In this document: piece by piece, positions 15,843 to 20,637 of the stretch
How the letters are laid out: each line of letters starts with the position of its first letter
Position numbering within the stretch: position 1 is the stretch's first letter
From: DASWJQ01 sp036397095
GTDB lineage: Bacteria > Chloroflexota > Anaerolineae > Anaerolineales > E44-bin32
Length of the DNA: 20,637 nucleotides
Direction of reading: 5' to 3'
NCBI GenBank assembly: GCA_036397095.1
Contig: DASWJQ010000047.1
Span: 1 to 20,637 of the forward strand
Position numbers and translations under genes: made by a program
Notes under the pieces: generated by a model
Seen by the model: only the letters and a program-made list of their open reading frames with translations
Databases searched by the model: none
What the model was told of the DNA's origin: nothing

Positions 15843-16409
15843 CTAACTGCCCAGGAGTTTCAGGACCCACACGGCCGAGGCCGCCCCGGCGTAGGCGAAG
15901 ATCAGCATCTTGATCGTCTTGCCGATAGCCGCCCACACCAGGAACTGGCGCAGCGGCATGCGCAGGGCTCCGGCGGCCGCCCCGGCCAGGTCGAAGACCG
16001 GGTTGGGCACAATCGCCAAGACCAGAATGGCCCACTGACCATAGCGATCGGTCCAACCGAGCAGCCGCTCATATAGGGGGGCGCGTTCAAGCACCCCCTG
16101 ACCGCTGAAACCCGCCAGATAGCCGGTCAGTTCGCCCAACGTTGAGCCCAGACCGGCGGCAATGCCGACCGCCAACGGATGAAAGATGGCGCCGGCGGCA
16201 AAGGTGAGCGCCACCCCTGGCATGGGCAAGATCAGGGTGGCGTTGGTCAGAACGGAGATCAGAAAGATGCCCGGATAGCCGTAGGCTGCAAGCTCGGTCG
16301 CTCGGTCTCGGATGGAGAACAGGAAGACCGAAAGCCCGATAACCAGAACCAGCGTGACGATTCGCAGCAGGCGCAGCCGCCAGCCATTCGTGGCTGAGGC
16401 GCTGCTCAC
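15843..16409 (-). CDS. VTT-domain (DedA/SNARE-associated) membrane protein
   Basis: A 188-residue integral membrane protein of the VTT/DedA-like superfamily (PF09335). The first helix is VTLVLVIGLSVFLFSI. The core follows, with PGIFLISVLTNATLILPMPG, GLGSTLGELTGYLAGFSGQG and IVPNPVFDLAGAAAGALRMP, then a final hydrophobic helix. Relatives are linked to lipid flipping (such as undecaprenyl phosphate or phosphatidylethanolamine) and membrane homeostasis; the substrate here is unknown. The GTG start (16407-16409) overlaps the cyclophilin stop as GTGA. An AGGAGG stands only one base before it, closer than normal, so initiation may rely on coupling. No better in-frame ATG, GTG or TTG is near. Confidence 0.85.
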   Translation of the reverse strand: MSSASATNGWRLRLLRIVTLVLVIGLSVFLFSIRDRATELAAYGYPGIFLISVLTNATLILPMPGVALTFAAGAIFHPLAVGIAAGLGSTLGELTGYLAGFSGQGVLERAPLYERLLGWTDRYGQWAILVLAIVPNPVFDLAGAAAGALRMPLRQFLVWAAIGKTIKMLIFAYAGAASAVWVLKLLGS

Positions 16410-16918
16410 GCCTCCTGGATCTCGATTGTCTGGATGCGGACGGCCGGGGCTGATGTGTTGCTGGGATCGCGCGCCGGGATCGAGCGCAGGACGTCCAGTC
16501 CTTCGATCACCTGGCCAAAGACGGCGTGCTTGTCGTCGAGCCAGGCTGTCTCCCGGTGTGTGATGAAGAACTGGGAGCCATTGGTGTTGGGGCCGGCGTT
16601 GGCCATCGAAAGCACGCCCTCGCCATCATGGCGTAGGTCCGGATGGAACTCATCCTGGAACTTGTACCCGGGCCCACCGCTGCCGCTGCCGGTTGGATCG
16701 CCGGTCTGGGCCATGAAATCGTCGATCACACGGTGAAACATCACGCCGTCGTAAAACCCCTGGCGGGCCAGGAAAACGAAGTTGTTAACCGTGCGCGGGG
16801 CCTTGGTCGCGGCAAGTTCGGCGACTATGTCGCCTTTGTCGGTCTTGATCGTCGCTTGGTAGTTTATCTCGGGATCGATGGTCATCGGCGGTGGCGAATC
16901 GAACTGCTGGTGGGTCAC
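16406..16918 (-). CDS. Cyclophilin-type peptidyl-prolyl isomerase
   Basis: A 170-residue single-domain cyclophilin that catalyses cis-trans isomerisation of Xaa-Pro bonds. The active-site block is GVMFHRVIDDFMAQTGDP, followed by GVLSMANAGPNTNGSQFFIT and WLDDKHAVFGQVIEGLDVL. The short N-terminus MTHQQFDSPPPMTIDP has no signal peptide or lipobox, so it should be cytoplasmic. The GTG start at 16916-16918 is favoured by GGGAGG six bases upstream, which overlaps the udk stop; an internal ATG (residue 12) is an alternative. It lies two bases after udk and overlaps the VTT gene, so udk, cyclophilin and VTT probably form one operon. Confidence 0.95.
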   Translation of the reverse strand: MTHQQFDSPPPMTIDPEINYQATIKTDKGDIVAELAATKAPRTVNNFVFLARQGFYDGVMFHRVIDDFMAQTGDPTGSGSGGPGYKFQDEFHPDLRHDGEGVLSMANAGPNTNGSQFFITHRETAWLDDKHAVFGQVIEGLDVLRSIPARDPSNTSAPAVRIQTIEIQEA

Positions 16919-16920
16919 AA

Positions 16921-17565
16921 CTAACCTCCCGGTACGACATGGCTCAGTAAGGATTCGATGCGGGCGACGACCATGTCCATCGCCACTGTGTTGAGGCCGC
17001 CTTCCGGAATGATGACATCTGCGTGGCGCTTGGAGGGCTCAACGAACTCCAGATGCATCGGTCGGACGGTGGTCTCGTATTGGTGAATGACCGACTCGAC
17101 GGTCCGGCCGCGTTCATGAATATCGCGCTGCAAACGGCGGATGAAGCGGATATCGGCCGGCGTGTCGACGAAGATCTTAACGTTGAACAATTGGCGCAAG
17201 GCCCCATCGGCGAAGATCAGGATGCCTTCGACAAGGATGACGGGCTGTGGCGCGACCCGGATGGTCTGATTCGTTCGGGCATGGCTGGCGAAGTCGTAGA
17301 CGGGGATTTCAACCGCCCGGCCGGCACACAACTGCTTCACGTGCTCGACCAGCAGGCTGGTTTCCAGTGAATCAGGATGGTCGAAGTTGACCACTTTGCG
17401 TTGGGCCTCGGGCAGGGCGCGCAGGTCTTTGTAATAGGCGTCTTGCGGGAGAAGGGCGATGTTGCCGGCCCCGGCCCGCTCAAGGATGACCTCGGCGACG
17501 GTCGTCTTGCCAGAGCCGGTCCCGCCGGCGATGCCGATCACAACCGGGGGAGGCAGGTTCGTCAT
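16921..17565 (-). CDS. udk: Uridine kinase
   Basis: Uridine/cytidine kinase of pyrimidine salvage, making UMP or CMP from the nucleosides with a nucleoside triphosphate. The 214-residue length is normal. Walker A is GGTGSGKT (14-21) in VVIGIAGGTGSGKTTVAEV. PQDAYYKDL, NFDHPDSLETSLLVEHVK, PVYDFASHAR, VILVEGILIF and DTPADIRFIRRLQRDIHERG match the family. The ATG at 17563-17565 is preceded directly by an in-frame GTG (17566-17568); the -10 box at 17575-17580 puts the transcript start around 17567-17569. The mRNA is therefore expected to be leaderless or nearly so. A longer frame would run through the promoter and is unlikely. Confidence 0.93.
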   Translation of the reverse strand: MTNLPPPVVIGIAGGTGSGKTTVAEVILERAGAGNIALLPQDAYYKDLRALPEAQRKVVNFDHPDSLETSLLVEHVKQLCAGRAVEIPVYDFASHARTNQTIRVAPQPVILVEGILIFADGALRQLFNVKIFVDTPADIRFIRRLQRDIHERGRTVESVIHQYETTVRPMHLEFVEPSKRHADVIIPEGGLNTVAMDMVVARIESLLSHVVPGG

Positions 17566-17574
17566 CACGGGTCC

Positions 17575-17580
17575 ATTATA
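17575..17580 (-). promoter_or_regulatory. -10 box of the udk operon
   Basis: TATAAT on the minus strand ends at 17575, only nine bases before the udk ATG. Initiation is expected around 17567-17569, at the in-frame GTG next to the ATG. A weak TTTAGT stands 16 bases upstream. It lies between tRNA-Thr and udk, so udk need not depend on the tRNA promoter. Confidence 0.6.
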
Positions 17581-17622
17581 CGCTGGCCACAGGACGACTA
17601 AAGCGCCCCAGAGGAGCGCCAA

Positions 17623-17695
17623 AGCCAGCGGAGGGACTCGAACCCTCGACTTCCCGCTTACGAAGCGGACGCTCTACCGACTGAGCTACGCTGGC
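17623..17695 (-). tRNA. tRNA-Thr (anticodon CGU)
   Basis: A complete cloverleaf reads on the minus strand. The acceptor stem is GCCAGCG with CGCTGGC, the D arm GCTC/GAGC. The anticodon stem TCCGC/GCGGG (one G-U pair) encloses loop TTCGTAA with anticodon CGT, reading ACG. The variable loop is AAGTC, and the T arm is GAGGG-TTCGAGT-CCCTC. The discriminator base would be T, and CCA is not encoded, so it must be added after transcription. A strong promoter lies just upstream. Confidence 0.97.
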
Positions 17696-17704
17696 GTGCG
17701 GGCG

Positions 17705-17734
17705 ATTATACCAGCCGGCCGCGAACCTTGGCAA
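17705..17734 (-). promoter_or_regulatory. Promoter of tRNA-Thr
   Basis: On the minus strand TTGCCA (17734-17729), an 18-base spacer and TATAAT (17710-17705) lie just before the tRNA. Initiation near 17698 would leave a precursor leader of only about three bases. The -35 box overlaps that of the divergent glycosyltransferase promoter. Confidence 0.8.
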
Positions 17735-17756
17735 CAACGGGGCTGGGCGTGATAAT
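17728..17756 (+). promoter_or_regulatory. Leaderless promoter of the glycosyltransferase gene
   Basis: TTGGCA (17728-17733), a 17-base spacer and GATAAT (17751-17756) form a good promoter. Six bases separate the -10 from the ATG at 17763, so transcription should start at or next to its A. There is no room for a ribosome-binding site. The -35 shares TTGGCAA with the opposite-strand tRNA-Thr promoter. Confidence 0.75.
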
Positions 17757-17762
17757 GCAGCC

Positions 17763-19016
17763 ATGCGCATTGCCATGATCTCGTACCACACCTGTCCGCT
17801 GGCCACCCTTGGAGGCAAGGACACGGGTGGGATGAACGTCTATGTCCGGGACCTAAGCCGCTTCCTGGGCAGGGCCGGCATCGGCGTGGACGTCTTCACC
17901 CGGTCGCAGGACGAGCACGTGCCCCATGTGCTCCACGACCTGGGTTATGGCAACCGGGTTGTACACGTGCCGGCTGGGCCGGAAATACCGATGGAAAAGG
18001 ACCGGCTGGCGGACTATCTGCCTACTTTCGTCGACAACATCCTGGACTTCAGCGCCCGCAAACGCGTTGACTACGATCTAGTCCACTCCCACTACTGGTT
18101 GTCGGGACTGGCAACCCAGGAGCTGGTCAAGCAGTGGCAGGTGCCCTTTGTCCAGATGTTCCACACGCTGGGCATGATGAAAGACAGGGTGGCCCGCAGC
18201 CAGGACGAGTCGGCTTCCCCATTTCGTATCGAAAGCGAGCGGCAGCTTCTGCGGTCTGCCGACAGAGTAGTGGCCGCCACCCAGGCCGAATTGGCCCAGT
18301 TCCAGTGGTTGTACAAAGTCGAGACCAAGAACGTTAGGGTCATCCCGCCGGGCGTTGATATCACCCGCTTCTACCCGATCCCCAAGGACGAAGCCAAGGA
18401 GTTCGTTGGCATCGCGCCGAGCGACACCATGATCCTGTTCGTCGGCCGGATTGAGCCGCTCAAGGGCATCGACACGTTGCTTCAGGCGATGGCCGAGCTC
18501 AAATCTGCCGGCAAGTTGCAGACGCACTGCCGCTGCCTGGCGGTGATTGGCGGCGATCCACCGGCCTCCAAGGCGGACCCCGGCGAAGAGCTGGTCCGAT
18601 TGCGGGCGATGGTCGAAGAACTGGGCATGGGCGACCTGGTCGCCTTCCTCGGCAGCCGCAATCAAGACACCCTGCCTTACTACTACTCAGCGGCCGAGGT
18701 CGTCGTCGTCCCTTCGCACTACGAGTCTTTTGGACTGGTCGCCTTGGAAGCGATGGCCTGTGGGCGGCCGGTGGTTGCCTCCGAGACCGGTGGGTTGGCG
18801 TTTCTGGTCCGCGATGGCGAGACGGGCTACCACGTGCCGGCCGCCGATCCTGGGGCGCTGGCCGAGAAGTTGGGCCGTCTGGTCGGTGAGCCAGACCTGC
18901 GGCGGAGCATGGGCCAACGCGCCCAGGTGGTTGCCCAGGGATATGCGTGGCCCACCATCGTCGAATCGGTCGTCGATTTGTATGAAGATGTGCTGGCCAA
19001 GGAAGTGGTCGCATAA
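17763..19016 (+). CDS. GT4-family glycosyltransferase (MshA-like)
   Basis: A 417-residue retaining GT-B glycosyltransferase. The N-terminal acceptor domain starts MRIAMISYHTCPLATLGGKD and has GGMNVYVRDLSRFLGRAG, as in MshA and sucrose-phosphate-synthase-like enzymes, then DLVHSHYWLSG. The C-terminal donor domain has ILFVGRIEPLKGIDTLLQAM and the GT4 E-x7-E signature in SHYESFGLVALEAMACGRPV (first Glu in YES, second in LEA), followed by ASETGGLAFLV. The donor is probably a nucleotide sugar; the acceptor cannot be named. MshA itself uses inositol-phosphate, but there is no sign of mycothiol genes here. It appears leaderless, with no ribosome-binding site. The YdcF gene follows after 39 bases. 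Confidence 0.88.
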   Translation: MRIAMISYHTCPLATLGGKDTGGMNVYVRDLSRFLGRAGIGVDVFTRSQDEHVPHVLHDLGYGNRVVHVPAGPEIPMEKDRLADYLPTFVDNILDFSARKRVDYDLVHSHYWLSGLATQELVKQWQVPFVQMFHTLGMMKDRVARSQDESASPFRIESERQLLRSADRVVAATQAELAQFQWLYKVETKNVRVIPPGVDITRFYPIPKDEAKEFVGIAPSDTMILFVGRIEPLKGIDTLLQAMAELKSAGKLQTHCRCLAVIGGDPPASKADPGEELVRLRAMVEELGMGDLVAFLGSRNQDTLPYYYSAAEVVVVPSHYESFGLVALEAMACGRPVVASETGGLAFLVRDGETGYHVPAADPGALAEKLGRLVGEPDLRRSMGQRAQVVAQGYAWPTIVESVVDLYEDVLAKEVVA

Positions 19017-19055
19017 CGTGGGCATCCCTCCCCTGGCAGATTCAGCCCAGGCCTG

Positions 19056-19847
19056 ATGGACGCGCTGCTGCGAGGCTTGGCCGAGGCCGTCAAGCTCTAC
19101 CTGCTGCCCGGCTCGCTCCCCCTGCTCTTGCTGGCCGTCACCGCCGGTTTGCTCTGGTGGTCCTGGCGGCCAGGGTCTTCTCGCCGGGTTCGCGCCGGGC
19201 TGGGTGCGCTGGCAGTCGGCTACTGGTTGCTGGCAACTCCGGTGGTGGCGGACAGTTTGCAGGCAGCGCTGGCGTCCGGCTATACCAGGCTGGAGGACCC
19301 GGTCGAGGCACAAGCGGTCGTGGTGCTGGGCGGCGGGGCCGATGTGCTGCGTGCTGAAGCCGGCTCGCTTTCCATAATGAGCGATGCCAGCGCGCTGCGG
19401 GCGCTGGAAGCGGCCCGGGTGGTGCAGTTGGTCGAGCCGGCCTGGGTGATCGTTTCGGGAGGGCCGGGCAGGGATCCGCGCCAGGCCGACAGTGTCCCAC
19501 TCAAGTCTGCCCTGGTCGAGTTGGGCGTGCCGGAGGACTTGCTGCTGCTCGATACGAGTTCGCGTGATACCCACGATCAGGCGCTGCGGCTCGAGCCGCT
19601 GCTGGCCGAACTGGGGGTCGAGCGCTTTGTGCTCGTCACGTCACCGTCGCACATGCGGCGCTCGATGCTGGCCTTTCAGGGGGCCGGGCTTGCTCCGATC
19701 GCGTCGGTGGCGCCGGCTGAGTCGCAAGATCCCAGCAGGGCCGAGCCGCCCCGTTGGCTGCCGTCGATGAATGCGCTGCAGCGCAGCACCGACGTCTTTC
19801 GCGAGCTGTTGGGGCTGGTTTACTACTGGGTCCGAGGCTGGCTCTAA
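19056..19847 (+). CDS. YdcF/ElyC-family (DUF218) membrane protein
   Basis: A 263-residue protein with two N-terminal membrane helices (LYLLPGSLPLLLLAVTAGLLWW and a second around ALAVGYWLLATPVVADSL) and a DUF218 domain. Characteristic blocks are EAQAVVVLGGGAD, ALRALEAARVVQLVEPAWVIVSGGPG, DTSSRDTHDQALRLEPLLAE and VLVTSPSHMRRSMLAF. Relatives include ElyC, needed for envelope integrity at low temperature, and SanA; the reaction is unknown. The ATG at 19056 has only a weak AGG upstream, so translation may depend on the preceding glycosyltransferase gene, 39 bases away. Its TAA overlaps the stop of the convergent GH15 gene (CTAA, 19844-19847). Confidence 0.88.
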   Translation: MDALLRGLAEAVKLYLLPGSLPLLLLAVTAGLLWWSWRPGSSRRVRAGLGALAVGYWLLATPVVADSLQAALASGYTRLEDPVEAQAVVVLGGGADVLRAEAGSLSIMSDASALRALEAARVVQLVEPAWVIVSGGPGRDPRQADSVPLKSALVELGVPEDLLLLDTSSRDTHDQALRLEPLLAELGVERFVLVTSPSHMRRSMLAFQGAGLAPIASVAPAESQDPSRAEPPRWLPSMNALQRSTDVFRELLGLVYYWVRGWL

Positions 19848-20637
19848 CCGCGATAACCAGCGCGCTCCAGGCGGCGGTTCAGATCGAAGGCAGCGCTGAT
19901 CAGCGCCAGATGCGTGAAGGCTTGCGGGAAGTTGCCCAAATGCTCGGCGGTCGGTCCCAGTTCTTCGGCATACAAGCCAACGTGATTGGCATAACCCAGC
20001 ATCTTCTCAAAGTAGAATCTGGCCTTGTGCAGGTCGCCAGCGCGCGAAAGACACTCCACGTACCAGAACGAACACATGCTGAAGGTGCCTTCCGGTCCGG
20101 CTAGCCCGTCGTGTTCGAGATCCGTGCTGTAGCGGAAGACCAGCGAATCATGGACCAGGGTGGCTTCAATGGCTTTCATATGGGAAGTCCAACGCGGATC
20201 GGTTGGTGAGATGAAGCGAACCAACGGCATCAGCAGGCTGGCCGCATCAAGCGACTTGCTGCCCTTGTACTGAACAAAGGCGGCCAACTCCGGGTCCCAG
20301 AAATTGGCGTGGATGTCCTGGTAGATGGTGTCGCGCACTTGACGCCAGCGTTCGATTGGGGCCGGGCGTGAGCGCTTGGAGGCCAGCCGCAAACCACGAT
20401 CCACCGCCACCCAGGTCATGAGGCGCGAGAACAGGAATTCGTGCTGGCCGCTGCGGATCTCCCAGATGCCTTGGTCGGGCTGGTCCCAGTTGTCGCAAAC
20501 CCAGTCAATCAGCCGGGTCAGGTTGGCCCACAGGTCATGGGAGACAATCTCACCGTGCTTGTCGTACAGGTAGGCCGAGTCCATCAGCTCCCCGTAGATA
20601 TCAAGCTGGAGCTGGTTGTAGGCGGTGTTCCCAATGC
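19844..20637 (-). CDS. GH15 glycoside hydrolase (glucoamylase/trehalase-like), C-terminal part
   Basis: The C-terminal part of a glycoside hydrolase family 15 protein; the 5' end lies beyond the right edge, and the frame is open to the last base. The visible 264 residues are much less than the family's usual roughly 600. NTAYNQLQLDIYGELMDSAY, DQPDQGIWEIRSGQHEFLFS, RLMTWVAVDRGLRLA and EELGPTAEHLGNFPQAFTHL are the expected (alpha/alpha)6-barrel blocks. The Glu-Glu after GLYA marks the region of the second catalytic acid. Members hydrolyse alpha-glucosides such as starch oligosaccharides or trehalose; the substrate is not decided. No signal peptide can be judged. The internal ATG at 20582-20584 is not the real start. 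Confidence 0.9.
   Translation of the reverse strand, partial: IGNTAYNQLQLDIYGELMDSAYLYDKHGEIVSHDLWANLTRLIDWVCDNWDQPDQGIWEIRSGQHEFLFSRLMTWVAVDRGLRLASKRSRPAPIERWRQVRDTIYQDIHANFWDPELAAFVQYKGSKSLDAASLLMPLVRFISPTDPRWTSHMKAIEATLVHDSLVFRYSTDLEHDGLAGPEGTFSMCSFWYVECLSRAGDLHKARFYFEKMLGYANHVGLYAEELGPTAEHLGNFPQAFTHLALISAAFDLNRRLERAGYRG

Noticed and set aside
17566..17622. Longer Udk N-terminus reaching towards the tRNA
   Set aside because: The extension lies over the -10 box and is not typical of uridine kinases.

Overview
This 20.6 kb window is GC-rich bacterial chromosome that is almost entirely coding, with 20 protein genes (one cut by the right edge), one tRNA and one catalytic RNA. The gene content is mostly core: amino-sugar synthesis, fatty-acid synthesis, chromosome segregation, thioredoxin, uridine kinase and prolyl isomerase. 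There is no phage, IS element, CRISPR array or obvious genomic island. Frequent GTG/TTG starts, the SDR / long GNAT / menC set, a MshA-like glycosyltransferase and a GH15 enzyme suggest a member of the Chloroflexota (Anaerolineae-like). That placement is inferred from general resemblance and was not tested.

Left part (1-7000). A promoter and a glmS-type self-cleaving ribozyme leader precede glmS on the plus strand. A short intergenic region with a dispersed-repeat-like palindrome leads to a small CoA-binding protein. This meets, stop codon against stop codon, a minus-strand operon of a DUF255/YyaL thioredoxin-domain protein, a divergent Na/Pi-cotransporter-like membrane protein and a tandem universal stress protein.

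Middle (7000-14750). A VanZ-like gene, apparently leaderless, overlaps the 3' end of scpA. scpA is translationally coupled to a tail-anchored double zinc-ribbon protein. Thioredoxin follows, ending in a strong probably bidirectional terminator, then fabF-fabH on the minus strand; FabH carries an unusual basic C-terminal tail. A divergent plus-strand operon holds an SDR, a GNAT and an OSBS/NSAR-type enolase-superfamily enzyme, each overlapping the next by 1-4 bases.

Right part (14750-20637). The minus strand carries udk, cyclophilin, a VTT-domain protein and an unrecognised membrane protein. tRNA-Thr(CGU) lies upstream of udk, and its promoter appears to share its -35 box with the divergent promoter of a leaderless GT4 glycosyltransferase. 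A YdcF-type protein and a truncated GH15 glycoside hydrolase end the window.

The most interesting signals are regulatory: the enlarged glmS ribozyme, the shared -35 box between tRNA-Thr and the glycosyltransferase, and several genes whose -10 element lies so close to the start codon that leaderless transcripts are expected. The GNAT-OSBS pair is the best metabolic lead. I did not find a clearly new defence or mobile system. Starts quoted here were chosen from ribosome-binding sites, stop/start overlaps, promoter positions and family N-termini, and several are shorter than the longest open frame.
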